Assembly (NCBI RefSeq): GCF_022825805.1
Contig: NZ_JAJDWC010000119.1
Span: 1-64,000, forward strand
DNA: 64,000 bases
DNA from: Phaeobacter sp.
GTDB lineage: Bacteria; Pseudomonadota; Alphaproteobacteria; Rhodobacterales; Rhodobacteraceae
Direction of reading: 5' to 3'
The stretch's first letter is position 1. Each line of letters opens with the position of its first letter. The position numbers and the translations under genes were made by a program. Shown piece after piece: positions 9,351-18,679 of the stretch. The notes below the pieces were generated by a model that saw nothing but the letters and a program-made list of their open reading frames with translations, did not search any database and was not told the DNA's origin.

Positions 9351-10381
9351 ACGTCTTCGAACACGCCTGGAATTGAAGCAGGCGTGTGGGTCATCCAATC
9401 CGGCACCGGCAGGTTCTTTTCCCGCAGGAAGTCGGGATTGAACAGCTTGGACTGGTAGCGGGTGCCATAGTCACACAAGATGGTGACGATGGTTTTGCCC
9501 GGCCCCAGTTCCTTAGCGAGGCGCACCGCCCCGGCGATATTGATCGCGGAGGAGCCGCCCAGCACGAGGCCCTCATCATGCAGAAGATCAAAGACATAGG
9601 GCAGCGCGTCCGCATCATTGATCTGATAGCAGTGATCCGGTTTGAACCCTTCCAGGTTCTTGGTGATGCGCACCTGGCCGATACCTTCGGCGATAGAGCC
9701 GCCTTCGGTCGCGATCTCTCCGGTGGTGTAATAGGAATAGAGCGCCGCCCCCATCGGATCGGCAAGACCGATCTTCACACCCTTGGGCTGCAGCGCATCC
9801 GCAACGCCTGCCAATGTGCCGCCAGAGCCGACTGCGCAGATGAAACCATCCACTTTGCCGCCCGTCTGTTCCCAGATCTCGGGGCCCGTGGTTTCGACAT
9901 GGGCCTTGCGGTTGGCCACGTTGTCAAACTGGTTGGCCCAGATCGCACCATTCGGCTCGGTCTTGGCCAGTTCCTTGGCCAGACGTTCCGAGTAGCGCAC
10001 GAAGTTGTTCGGGTTGCGGTAGGGTGCGGCAGGAACCTGCACCAATTGTGCGCCCGCCAACCGAAGCATGTCTTTTTTCTCTTCGGATTGGGTTTCCGGG
10101 ATCACGATCACGGTCTTGAACCCCATGGAGGCCCCAACCAGCGCCAGGCCAATCCCGGTATTGCCAGCGGTGCCTTCGACGATGGTGCCGCCGGGTTTCA
10201 GTTCCCCACGCGCAATCGCATCCTTGATGATGTAGAGCGCGGCCCGGTCCTTAACGGATTGGCCTGGGTTCATGAATTCGGCCTTGCCGAGGATTTCGCA
10301 TCCGGTTTCCTCGCTCACGCGGTTCAGGCGGATCAGAGGCGTTTGGCCAATCGCATCGGCCAGATCATGTGCAATACGCAT
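9347..10381 (-). CDS. cysK: Cysteine synthase (O-acetylserine sulfhydrylase family)
   Basis: PLP enzyme making cysteine from O-acetylserine and sulfide. The PLP lysine sits in NPGQSVKDRAA, the phosphate-binding loop in EGTAGNTGIG, and a second glycine loop in AVGSGGTLAGV. The start at 10381 has AAGGG eight bases upstream; the ORF-track start adds an unlikely leader. It gives 344 residues, slightly long for CysK, with a C-terminal extension. It follows trgA and trgB; in Rhodobacter sphaeroides the trgAB and cysK genes are known tellurite-resistance loci, so a joint role in tellurite or oxidative stress is expected. It overlaps the MscS gene by 4 bases. Confidence 0.92.
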   Translation of the reverse strand: MRIAHDLADAIGQTPLIRLNRVSEETGCEILGKAEFMNPGQSVKDRAALYIIKDAIARGELKPGGTIVEGTAGNTGIGLALVGASMGFKTVIVIPETQSEEKKDMLRLAGAQLVQVPAAPYRNPNNFVRYSERLAKELAKTEPNGAIWANQFDNVANRKAHVETTGPEIWEQTGGKVDGFICAVGSGGTLAGVADALQPKGVKIGLADPMGAALYSYYTTGEIATEGGSIAEGIGQVRITKNLEGFKPDHCYQINDADALPYVFDLLHDEGLVLGGSSAINIAGAVRLAKELGPGKTIVTILCDYGTRYQSKLFNPDFLREKNLPVPDWMTHTPASIPGVFEDV

Positions 10382-10463
10382 GGTATCCCTTTCGATCAGT
10401 CCCCAGAGGTGTAGCCAAGGGACGCATGTTTCACAAGCCATCTCCGTGGCTTGCTGTTTTCGG

Positions 10464-11588
10464 TTAGGTGTGGGCGGCGCGCAGCCGGTCGCGGTGGCGC
10501 GCCAGCCAGAGGGCTGCGGTCACCAGGGGCAGATCCTGATAGATCTGAGCATCGACCCCGGCCATCAGATCATCAAAGCCGATGATCTGGCTGCGAATAT
10601 CCTCTGCCTCGCTGGCAAGACCACCACCGCCTGCAGGTTGGTCGAGATCACAGATGCCGACGAAGACGTGCAAAAATTCACCGGACGCGCCGCTGGAGGG
10701 ATAGGTCTGGCCCACAGGTTCCAGGGTTTGCAACCGCAGCCCCGCCTCCTCCATCGCCTCGCGGTGGGCGGCCTGCTGGGGTGTTTCGCCCGGATCGATG
10801 AGACCGGCAATCGGCTCCCACATCCAGGGGGTGGTGCATCCGGCGATGAAGGTCGCGGCGCGAAACTGTTCGATCAAGAGGACCTGATCGCGGCGCGGAT
10901 CATAGGGCAAGACCACGGCGGCTTGCCCCACCAGTGCAGCCCCACGGTTCACCACCTCGCTGAGCGTGCCGTCGTAACGGCGGAACTGCAGATCCATTTC
11001 TTCCATCGCGAAGAAATTCACATAGGCCCGTTTGTGGTTGTGCACCACCACATCGCGGGAGAGATCCCGATCCGCGTTGCCCGGTCTGTCCTGAGCTGCA
11101 AGCCAGGCGGCGGCCCGAATGCGGATCGCGCGAAAGCGCTCTGCAACCTCGGCAGCGGTAAGGCGGCCACGATAGGACATCACCTCCTCGGCGGCGCGGA
11201 CTGATAAGGCCCCCCATTTTGTTTGCCAGGCCGGAAAATCCCAGACCTCTCCTGTTGGCCACAGTCCGGGTTCGGGGAAATAGACATCCGCAGGCGCCTG
11301 TTCACCATCGTCAAGCGTGACGGTCATCCGCCGCAGCGTGTAGTCAAACCCGCCTTCATAGAAGTTCAACGCAGCCATATCGTCATCGCTGAGCCCACGC
11401 AGCAGCAGCCCCGGCGCGCTGTGGTCGGCGCGCGGCTCAATCGCGGGGAACGGCTGGTCCACCACCGCAAAGGCTCCGTGACCCGGCAATGCCGCCGCCT
11501 GCACATCCAGATCCGCACCCGAGCGGCCAAGGATCAACTCAAGAAGCGGCACATGCCGCAGCGTGCCGTAAACAAAAAGATCGACCAA
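10464..11588 (-). CDS. trgB: TrgB-like fusion: gamma-glutamylcyclotransferase-like domain plus Nudix hydrolase
   Basis: Two-domain cytoplasmic protein. Residues about 1-130 are AIG2/gamma-glutamylcyclotransferase-like (start VDLFVYGTLRH). Residues about 210-374 are a Nudix hydrolase of ADP-ribose pyrophosphatase type; GLIDPGETPQQAAHREAMEE followed by AGL fits the Nudix consensus G-x5-E-x7-RE-U-x-EE-x-G-U exactly. The start appears to be TTG at 11588 with no ATG near. Between trgA and cysK, this matches TrgB of the Rhodobacter tellurite cluster. ADP-ribose as substrate is family inference. The cyclotransferase-like half hints at glutathione turnover, which fits a thiol-linked stress role. Confidence 0.85.
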   Translation of the reverse strand: MVDLFVYGTLRHVPLLELILGRSGADLDVQAAALPGHGAFAVVDQPFPAIEPRADHSAPGLLLRGLSDDDMAALNFYEGGFDYTLRRMTVTLDDGEQAPADVYFPEPGLWPTGEVWDFPAWQTKWGALSVRAAEEVMSYRGRLTAAEVAERFRAIRIRAAAWLAAQDRPGNADRDLSRDVVVHNHKRAYVNFFAMEEMDLQFRRYDGTLSEVVNRGAALVGQAAVVLPYDPRRDQVLLIEQFRAATFIAGCTTPWMWEPIAGLIDPGETPQQAAHREAMEEAGLRLQTLEPVGQTYPSSGASGEFLHVFVGICDLDQPAGGGGLASEAEDIRSQIIGFDDLMAGVDAQIYQDLPLVTAALWLARHRDRLRAAHT

Positions 11589-11614
11589 TGTGCAGTCCCG
11601 TCTAGCAGATTTCG

Positions 11615-12055
11615 CTATCGCCAGCGTCGCGCGGCGTTTTCCGCCAATAATGCGGTCAACACGCCGCCGATTGCCAGCGCCAGCAATACATGTGGCACCG
11701 CCATCACGAAAAAGAAATCCAATGCGATGACAAAAATGGCCGAAAGCGCCTCAAAAGGACCATCGTATCGGTTCCGCATGGCAAGGCGGAACATTTCCCA
11801 AGCGCCCTGAAAAAACAGGCCCCAAAGGACCAAAAGCGCGGCGCCAGTCAGACCATTGTTGACCGCATTGACAAGACCGAGCCCGGTTTGACGCCCGACC
11901 CAGAGCCAGCCAATCGACGCTCCAAGCCCGGCGTTCAGTGGCACGAAATAGCCAAAGGCAGTGCCATCGGGCAACAACGGCATGATCAGATAGGAAACCC
12001 CTGTCGCCACAAGAGCCATGGCGATGGCGGCAATCAATCTGGCAGCAGTCGGCAT
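11615..12055 (-). CDS. trgA: TrgA-family membrane protein
   Basis: A 146-residue inner-membrane protein with four hydrophobic segments (RLIAAIAMALVATGVSYLIM, a GLGASIGWLWVG region, ALLVLWGLFFQGAW and ALDFFFVMAVPHVLLALAIG). It resembles TrgA, a membrane protein of the Rhodobacter tellurite-resistance locus, and is directly upstream of trgB (26-base gap). The start at 12055 has AAGGGG upstream; the longer ORF is not needed. The biochemical function of TrgA is not established. Confidence 0.85.
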   Translation of the reverse strand: MPTAARLIAAIAMALVATGVSYLIMPLLPDGTAFGYFVPLNAGLGASIGWLWVGRQTGLGLVNAVNNGLTGAALLVLWGLFFQGAWEMFRLAMRNRYDGPFEALSAIFVIALDFFFVMAVPHVLLALAIGGVLTALLAENAARRWR

Positions 12056-12194
12056 ATGGGCCCCTTTCTCATGGTGCGATCTTCTGGCGCGATTTTGTGG
12101 CACGATCCTGTCGCTCGCCTTTGTGGTCCGGTCGACAGTGCTACAGTGCGGATGGTCGCACAGGATCACAGCAATGCGGCGCGGTTATGGCAGA

Positions 12195-13400
12195 TCAGCG
12201 GTGCGCCACTGTCACCTGTGTCACATCGCAGCTGCCCGAGCGGAAGGCGGCAGCGCAGGACGTGAGGTAATAGTTCCACATCTTTCTGAACCGGTCGTCA
12301 AAGCCAAGCGCTTGCACCTCATCCCAACGGTCATTGAAACTGGTATGCCACATGCGCAGGGTCTGGTCGTAGCTGTCCCCAAATTCAATCGACGACACCT
12401 GTCTGAGCCCTGCCCGTTCAATTTCCTCGCCCAGCACTTTGGGCGCGGGCAACATACCACCGGGGAAGATGTGTTTCTGGATGAAATCGACGCTGCGCTG
12501 ATACACCTCCCAGCGGTGATCGCCGACAGTGATGATCTGCAATGTGGCGCGCGCACCTGGGCGCAGCCGGTCGCGGATCATGTCGAAATACACAGGCCAG
12601 TATTTCTGGCCGACAGCTTCGAACATCTCGATTGATGCGATCCCATCGAACTGCCCTTTGCAGTCGCGATAATCCTGCAACCGCAGCTCGACCTGATCGG
12701 AAAGGCCTGCTTTTTCAATTCTTTGTCGCGCAAACTTCAACTGCTCTTCGCTGATGGTCAGACCCGTGACCTTCAGCCCGCGCTGCGAGGCCGCGTATTC
12801 GGCAAACCCGCCCCAGCCGCAGCCGACCTCCAGCACATGATCACCGGGCTTTACCCCCATCTGGTCCACCATGGAGGAATATTTTGCGGTTTGGGCCGCC
12901 TCCAGACTTTGTTCGGACCCGGAAAACAAAGCGCTGGAATAGGTCATCGTCTCATCCAGCCACAGCCCGTAGAAGTCGTTCCCCAGATCATAGTGATAAG
13001 AGATATTGGCCTTCGCCTGGGCGCGGTGATTGCGTTGCAGCCAGAAGCGGAACTGTTCATACGCCCGGATCAAGCCGCGGCCGGGGAAGTCATCGTAAAC
13101 CGGTTCATAGCCCAGATGGACCAGATCCATGAACGCCATCAGATCCGAGGTGCTCCACCAGCCGTCAAGATAGGCGTTGGAAAAACCCAGGTCGCCTTCG
13201 CGGATCAAACGGGCAAAACAATCCGGATTGTGGATTTTCAGATCGGCAATCGGGCCAGGCGCCGCCCCATTGACGCGAAACACCCGGCCATCCGGCAGGT
13301 GGATGTCCAATTGGCCAACCTCGAGCGCCTGAATCTGGTTGAAGATCTTCGCGAAGTACCGCGGCAGACCGGTTTGACCTTCTGTGCTTGTCAGCAGCAT
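12195..13400 (-). CDS. cfa: Cyclopropane-fatty-acyl-phospholipid synthase
   Basis: SAM-dependent enzyme that adds a methylene bridge to unsaturated membrane phospholipid acyl chains. Start ATG 13400 has GGAGGA five bases upstream, so the 190-residue N-terminal extension in the ORF track is spurious; the protein is 401 residues. Seen: the N-terminal lipid-binding region, YHYDLGNDFYGLWLDETMTY, the SAM motif VLEVGCGWGGFAEYAA, and the CFA signature IEMFEAVGQKYWPVYF. Unlike E. coli Cfa, it has a distinct N-terminal module (LEVGQLDIHLPDGRVFRVNG) common in alphaproteobacteria. It lies 224 bases downstream of the photolyase on the same strand. Confidence 0.93.
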   Translation of the reverse strand: MLLTSTEGQTGLPRYFAKIFNQIQALEVGQLDIHLPDGRVFRVNGAAPGPIADLKIHNPDCFARLIREGDLGFSNAYLDGWWSTSDLMAFMDLVHLGYEPVYDDFPGRGLIRAYEQFRFWLQRNHRAQAKANISYHYDLGNDFYGLWLDETMTYSSALFSGSEQSLEAAQTAKYSSMVDQMGVKPGDHVLEVGCGWGGFAEYAASQRGLKVTGLTISEEQLKFARQRIEKAGLSDQVELRLQDYRDCKGQFDGIASIEMFEAVGQKYWPVYFDMIRDRLRPGARATLQIITVGDHRWEVYQRSVDFIQKHIFPGGMLPAPKVLGEEIERAGLRQVSSIEFGDSYDQTLRMWHTSFNDRWDEVQALGFDDRFRKMWNYYLTSCAAAFRSGSCDVTQVTVAHR

Positions 13401-13623
13401 AGCTTCCTCCCCCCGTCCCCTCCCCCAGGGACCAGTTGCAAAAAGGTTAGGCCATTTCAGATGTTTCTGACAAGAGACCTGTCGATACACCCGACTTAAG
13501 TGGCGGATGAACGTGCGACATGGCACTGCGAAACGCAGCCACCTGACAGGGCTGCGCTGCATTGCAGCCGTGATGACTGGCAGGCTTGGGGACTGGCAGA
13601 GTTGGGAACCAGCACGGTTGAGG

Positions 13624-15078
13624 TTATGCCGCGCCTTTGTCCCGCGCGCTATAGGCCTCCAGCGCCCGTTCCCGCCCTGCTTTGAGATCCAGAACCGGAC
13701 GTGGCCGCGCCATATCCGGTGACAGATCCCAACTGCGCGGCATGGCCTCATAGAACTGCAGCGCCTTTGATGGTGGATTGCGCTGGCCCTCGGCGATCCA
13801 CATCGCCTGATAGACCCCTTTGGGGTCGAATTTGTCCAACTGCCCATCGGGATTGAACACCCGGAAAAACGGCGAGGCATCTGGCCCGGACCCGGCAACC
13901 CATTGCCAGCCCATGGCGTTGGAGGCGGGATCCCAATCGACCAGGCACTCTTCGAACCATTTCTGACCAATGCGCCAATCGGTGAGCATATGTTTGGTCA
14001 GCAGGCTCGCCACGATCATCCGGGCGCGATTGTGCATCTTGCCGGTCACATACATTTCCCGCATGGCCGCATCGACAAAGCGAAAACCAGTGCGCCCCTG
14101 TTTCCAGGCCAAAAGCGGTTCTGTCGCGCCGTCGGACCAGGAAAAGCTCTCCCATTCGGGGCGCCAACTGGTGGTCAGGATATGCGGTGTGTGGAACATC
14201 AGGTGGTAGGCAAATTCGCGCCAGACGATTTCTTTCAGAAAGGTCTCTGCCCCGGCGGCGGCACTGCCCTCCATGGCTGCAACCCCCATATGCCAGATAC
14301 GGCGCGGGCTGATTTCACCCCAAGCGAGGTTTTCAGAGAGGCCCGAGGTGGCATCAACAGCGGGCAGATCGCGCGCCGTTGCGTAATGCGCAACCCGGCT
14401 GTCGATGAAATCGCGCAATCGCGCCTCTGCGGCCTCTTCGCCGACGCGGCAGTGCTGCGCCACGATGGCGGCACCACGGTTCATCCGCGCGGCCAGGTTC
14501 CAGTCCGACAGCTGCGCGCTGCTGGGCCAGGTGGCGGGGGCCGGAATATGCGTCGGCGCGGGGATCAGTTCTGCGACGTCACGCGTGCGAACCGCTTTCC
14601 AGAACGGTGAGTAGACGCGATACATGCCGCCGGTTTTGGTCGCGACGGTCCAGGGTTCAAACAGCAGATGACCTGCATGGGATTGCGCGTGCAGGCCGCG
14701 CGCTTTCAACGCCTCTTTGATGGCCGTGTCCCGCTCGATGCTTTTGGGGTCATAAGCGCGCGACCAATGCACGGCGCCAGCCCCGGTCTGCGCGATCACA
14801 TCATCCAGCTCGGCTGCGGCCTCGCCTCGGCGCAAGATCAGATCCGAGCCCATCGCGCGCAACCGCCCCTGCAGGTGCTCCAGCCCCAAGCCCAGACGGA
14901 ACCGGGGCGCTGCCCCAAGGGCTTCGTCTTCCTGATCGAAGATGAACACCGGGATGACGGGTGCGCCTGTTGCCTGTGCTGCCTTCAGCGCAGCATCAAG
15001 CGCGGGGTTATCTGCCAAGCGCAAATCGCGCCGTATCCACCAGAGTACGGGTGCATCAGCAGGCATAGCGTGGGTCAT
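13624..15078 (-). CDS. phrB: Deoxyribodipyrimidine photolyase (cryptochrome/photolyase family)
   Basis: Light-driven repair of cyclobutane pyrimidine dimers using FAD and an antenna chromophore. At 484 residues it has the N-terminal Rossmann antenna domain (VLWWIRRDLRLADNPALDAA) and the C-terminal FAD domain. The latter shows the class I signature run from RTGFRFVDAAMREMY through NRARMIVAS to WDPASNAMGWQWVAGSG. The start could also be ATG 15066 (MPADAP); neither has a strong ribosome-binding site. A role in sunlit-water DNA repair fits a surface marine bacterium. Confidence 0.93.
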   Translation of the reverse strand: MTHAMPADAPVLWWIRRDLRLADNPALDAALKAAQATGAPVIPVFIFDQEDEALGAAPRFRLGLGLEHLQGRLRAMGSDLILRRGEAAAELDDVIAQTGAGAVHWSRAYDPKSIERDTAIKEALKARGLHAQSHAGHLLFEPWTVATKTGGMYRVYSPFWKAVRTRDVAELIPAPTHIPAPATWPSSAQLSDWNLAARMNRGAAIVAQHCRVGEEAAEARLRDFIDSRVAHYATARDLPAVDATSGLSENLAWGEISPRRIWHMGVAAMEGSAAAGAETFLKEIVWREFAYHLMFHTPHILTTSWRPEWESFSWSDGATEPLLAWKQGRTGFRFVDAAMREMYVTGKMHNRARMIVASLLTKHMLTDWRIGQKWFEECLVDWDPASNAMGWQWVAGSGPDASPFFRVFNPDGQLDKFDPKGVYQAMWIAEGQRNPPSKALQFYEAMPRSWDLSPDMARPRPVLDLKAGRERALEAYSARDKGAA

Positions 15079-15120
15079 GGATGATCGGAGCCCTTGGATC
15101 AGATAGTTAGGTCAGGTGAT

Positions 15121-16345
15121 TTACACGACCTGATCTAGGGCCTCGATCAGGCGTGTCACCTCATTTTTGGTGGTGTAATGCGTGAAACTCAGCCGGAGGA
15201 CACCGTTGTGCGGCGCCACTCCCATCGCGCTGAGTGCGCGACCTGCGTAAAAGTCACCACCACCGGCCATGATGCCATGGGGTGCCAGATCTGCCGCCAC
15301 CTCACGGCCCGGTCGATCAAGGGCAACCGCAACGGTTGGCGCGCGCCGGGTTGCATCTGACGGACCAATCAAACGCATGTCGTTGCGGTCGCTGACAGCA
15401 TCCAGAAGCGGTTGCAGCAGCTCGATTTCATGGGCGCGCATCAGATCATGCACGAACGCGCCCTGATCGGCCTGCCCGCCGGACGGTCCACCGTGATGCT
15501 GCGCCAGCGCATCGATGTAATCCGCCATGCCTGCGCTGGCGGCAATCTGGGCGTGATCCGGCCCGGCTGGGGTGAAGCGTTTTGTAAAGCACATCACCGT
15601 TGAACACATGGCCCTGATTGGGCAGCAGTGCGCCCAGAGCCGATCGGATCACCATGACCCCCTGATGCGGGCCATAGGTTTTATAGGCCGAAAACAGATA
15701 GATATCCGGCCCCAGCTCGCCCACATTTGGCAGGCCATGCGGTGCATAAGACACGCCATCGACACAGACAAAGGCCCCAGCCGCGTGAGCCAGTGCAGTG
15801 ATTTCGGTGACCGGGTTCAACTCTGCCACCACGTTGGAGCAATGCGGAAAACAGACGAGCCGCACATTTTCGTCGAGCAGATTTTCCAGCGTCTCCGTCT
15901 CCAGATGCCCGGTTTGCGGATCCACGGTCCATTCGCGAATTTCGATGCCATCCTCAGCGAGCCGCCGCCATGGGCCGGTGTTGGCCTCGTGATCCTGATT
16001 GGTCACGATGATCGCTTCGCCGGGCTTCATGAATTTGCGAAAAGCTTGGGCGAGGACATAGGTGTTTTGCGTCGTCGACGGACCAAAGCTGACCTCCTCG
16101 CTCGCCACCCCCATCAAAGCCGCCAGACGATCCCGCGCCTCATCCATTTCAGCCCCTGCCAGGCGCGAGGCCTCATAGGGTGCATAGGGCTGCACCTTGC
16201 GCTCGACATAATAGCGGGTCAGCCGGTCGATCACCTGCTGGCAGGTGTAAGACCCGCCCGCGTTTTCAAAGAAGGCCTGCCCCTGCAGACTGTCTGCTTG
16301 GAAAGCCGGGAATTGGCTGCGGACAAAATCGATATCGAGGGCCAT
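15121..16345 (-). pseudogene. Class V aminotransferase (cysteine desulfurase-like), frameshifted
   Basis: PLP enzyme of the class V aminotransferase / cysteine desulfurase-like group; the PLP lysine is in LFSAYKTYGPHQG. The coding sequence is split over two frames. The upstream frame reads ...FNGDVLYK and then loses similarity; the other frame resumes as RFTPAGPDHAQIAAS and runs to a normal C-terminus at 15121. Removing one A from the AAAA run at 15580-15583 (T run on the plus strand) joins them cleanly into about 408 residues. This is either a recent one-base insertion that inactivated the gene or a sequencing error in a short homopolymer. ATG 16345 (GGAG upstream) or 16360 may be the start. 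Confidence 0.8.
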
Positions 16346-16508
16346 GGTCACTCCGTTCATTTTGCTCCTGAAATCAGTGCCGTGCCCAACCGGATTGGTC
16401 AAGCACGCAGCCGCGGCAGCTTGGCCCGGCAGGACGGTGGCGGCGGAGTTGTGGCACCTTTTGGCGCATGCAGGTTGCTGGGCTGAATGCCACAACGTCT
16501 GACACGAA

Positions 16509-16535
16509 AAAAGCGCACCAAAATGGCGCGCTTTT
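16509..16535 (-). terminator. Rho-independent terminator of the dmdA-acuI operon
   Basis: On the minus strand AAAAGCGCGCCATTTTGGTG pairs back to CGCTTTT, a GC stem with inner CCA/TGG pairs followed by a T run. It lies about 40 bases past the acuI stop. Confidence 0.75.
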
Positions 16536-16572
16536 CCCTGCTTTGCCCGACGGGCAGAGACGATGGGTTTGA

Positions 16573-17565
16573 TCAGGCGTTCACGTCCACGACCACACGG
16601 CCCTGCACCTGACCCTTCAGGATGTCTTTGCCCAGTTGCGGCAGATCCGACAGGTTTGCCGGTTGCACCATGGCCTCCAGCTTGTCCATCGGCAGATCCT
16701 TGGCGATCCGCTGCCAGGCGCGCAGCCGGTTGTCATAGGGCTGCATCACGCTGTCGATGCCCAGCAGGTTAACGCCGCGCAGAAGGAACGGGATCACAGT
16801 TGCAGGCAGCCCTGCGCCCCCGGCCAGGCCAACGGCAGAAACCGACGCGCCATATTTCATCTGGCCGAGCACCCGCGCCAGCATGTCACCGCCTACGGCA
16901 TCGACACAGCCAGACCAGGTCTCGCTCTCGAGCGGACGTTTCACGGTTTCATTGATGTCACCGCGCGCCACTATCTGGGTTGCGCCCAGACCGGTCAGAT
17001 AATCTGCAGTTTCTGGGCGCCCGGTCACTGCCGCAACCTCATGGCCGAGATTTGCCAGAATGGCGGTGGCCACAGAGCCCACACCGCCGGCCGCACCAGT
17101 CACCAGCACCGGGCCGCTGCCGGGTGTCAGCCCGTGATCTTCCAACGCCATCACCGCCAGCATAGCTGTGAAACCTGCGGTGCCGACGGCCATGGCCTGA
17201 CGGGTGTCGATGCCATCGGGCAAAGGCACCAGCCAATCGGCCTTTACCCGCGCCTTTTGCGCGTAGCCACCCCAATGGGCTTCGCCGACGCGCCAGCCGG
17301 TCAGCACAACTTTGTCGCCTGCCTTGTAACGATCATCCGAAGACGCCTCGACGGTGCCCGCAAAATCGATACCCGGCACATGCGGGTACTTGCGCACCAG
17401 ACCGCCGCCGGGACCAATGCAGAGCCCGTCCTTGTAGTTGACGGTGGAGAAATCGACCGCGACGGTCACTTCGCCCTCGGGCAGTTGATCGACGCTCAGC
17501 TGCTCCACCGCGGCGGAGGTCTTGCCGCTTTCTTCGTCCTTGTTCACGACCAGTGCGTTGAACAT
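16573..17565 (-). CDS. acuI: Acryloyl-CoA reductase AcuI (MDR family)
   Basis: NADPH-dependent reductase of the YhdH/YhfP group that converts toxic acryloyl-CoA to propionyl-CoA during DMSP breakdown. The 330-residue protein has the GroES-like N-terminal domain (VNYKDGLCIGPGGG) and a Rossmann domain (GAAGGVGSVATAILANLGHE, then TGRPETADYL). Assignment as AcuI rather than a generic quinone oxidoreductase rests on its position 12 bases after dmdA; the dmdA-acuI pair is known from Ruegeria pomeroyi. It is the last gene of the operon, followed by a terminator. Confidence 0.9.
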   Translation of the reverse strand: MFNALVVNKDEESGKTSAAVEQLSVDQLPEGEVTVAVDFSTVNYKDGLCIGPGGGLVRKYPHVPGIDFAGTVEASSDDRYKAGDKVVLTGWRVGEAHWGGYAQKARVKADWLVPLPDGIDTRQAMAVGTAGFTAMLAVMALEDHGLTPGSGPVLVTGAAGGVGSVATAILANLGHEVAAVTGRPETADYLTGLGATQIVARGDINETVKRPLESETWSGCVDAVGGDMLARVLGQMKYGASVSAVGLAGGAGLPATVIPFLLRGVNLLGIDSVMQPYDNRLRAWQRIAKDLPMDKLEAMVQPANLSDLPQLGKDILKGQVQGRVVVDVNA

Positions 17566-17577
17566 CCCATCTCTCCC

Positions 17578-18666
17578 TTATTTCCAGAATTTCGCATGTA
17601 CCGTCGCCGCCCGCAGGCCGTCCGGTGTGTCCACCTCCAGCTTGGTGCCCGCATCCCAATGGGAACGCGCGACCATGGCGATGGAGACGTTTGTTTTAAA
17701 GTCGGGCGACCATGTTGCGGTGGTCACCTGCCCGACCGTTTTGCCATCAGCCAACAACGGCCAGGGCGCGGTGATCGGGGGGATCTCTCCGGCGATTTCA
17801 ACCGGGCGGATCTGCTGTATGGGATCGCGGCGCGCGGCCAGACCCGCCTTACCGATGTAGTCGCGCGGGGAATTGACGAATTTGCCCAGACCACATTCGT
17901 AGGGCGTGTTGTCGCGGGTCATGTCATTGCCGTAGCTGAGCAAACCACCCTCCACACGCTCCATCGTGGATGGGCAGCCGGCGCGCACCTCCAGATCTTC
18001 GCCAGCGCGCATCAGCGCATCCCAGAGCGGCATGCCATAATCGCTGCCCTCGACGTAGATTTCGAACCCGCCTTGCCTGGAGTACCCAGAGCGCGCCACC
18101 ACAAAACTGGTGTCTTCAAAGGCCAGTCGTTTGTAGCGGAAAAACCGGATGTCGCGGACCTCTTCGCCAAAGACGCGGGCCATCAACGCATCCGATTTCG
18201 GTCCCTGCACCCCCAAGGGGCTGACGTCCGGCTCCCAGACGCGCACATCCAGCGCCAGCGTATCTGCCACGCCCAGAACATACTGGATGTAGTCGCTGTC
18301 TGCGACCGAGATCCAATAGTGATCATCCGCCAGCTTGACCAAGACGGGATCGTTCAGCATCCCGCCATCCCGGTCGATGGCCGGCATGTAGTAGCACTGA
18401 TCCACTGCCATCTTGTCGAGATCACGGGGGCTGATCATATCCAGCAACCGCCGCGCGTCCGGCCCCTGGACGGCAATCTGCCGTTCACAGGAGACATCCC
18501 AGACCTGCACATGGGCCTTCAGGTGGTGGTAGTCTTCCTCCTGGCTGGCAAAGACCGACGGCAGGATCATCCGGTTGTAAACCGTACAAACCGACATGCC
18601 TGCGGCCTCGACCCCGGCGGAAAACGGCGTGCGCCGCACCCGGCGCGACGGGAAAATGGTCGCCAT
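17578..18666 (-). CDS. dmdA: Dimethylsulfoniopropionate demethylase DmdA
   Basis: Tetrahydrofolate-dependent enzyme removing a methyl group from DMSP to give methylmercaptopropionate and 5-methyl-THF. The 362-residue protein has a glycine-cleavage T-protein (GcvT) fold. Recognisable features are RRTPFSAGVEAAGMSVCTVY near the N-terminus, VWDVSCERQIAVQGPDA, ARSGYSRQGGFEIYVEG, YECGLGKFVN and the C-terminal barrel. The pairing with acuI separates it from other GcvT-like aminomethyltransferases. It starts 13 bases after the DUF1326 gene, so four genes appear co-transcribed. Confidence 0.93.
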   Translation of the reverse strand: MATIFPSRRVRRTPFSAGVEAAGMSVCTVYNRMILPSVFASQEEDYHHLKAHVQVWDVSCERQIAVQGPDARRLLDMISPRDLDKMAVDQCYYMPAIDRDGGMLNDPVLVKLADDHYWISVADSDYIQYVLGVADTLALDVRVWEPDVSPLGVQGPKSDALMARVFGEEVRDIRFFRYKRLAFEDTSFVVARSGYSRQGGFEIYVEGSDYGMPLWDALMRAGEDLEVRAGCPSTMERVEGGLLSYGNDMTRDNTPYECGLGKFVNSPRDYIGKAGLAARRDPIQQIRPVEIAGEIPPITAPWPLLADGKTVGQVTTATWSPDFKTNVSIAMVARSHWDAGTKLEVDTPDGLRAATVHAKFWK

Positions 18667-18679
18667 TTAGTGCCCTTTC

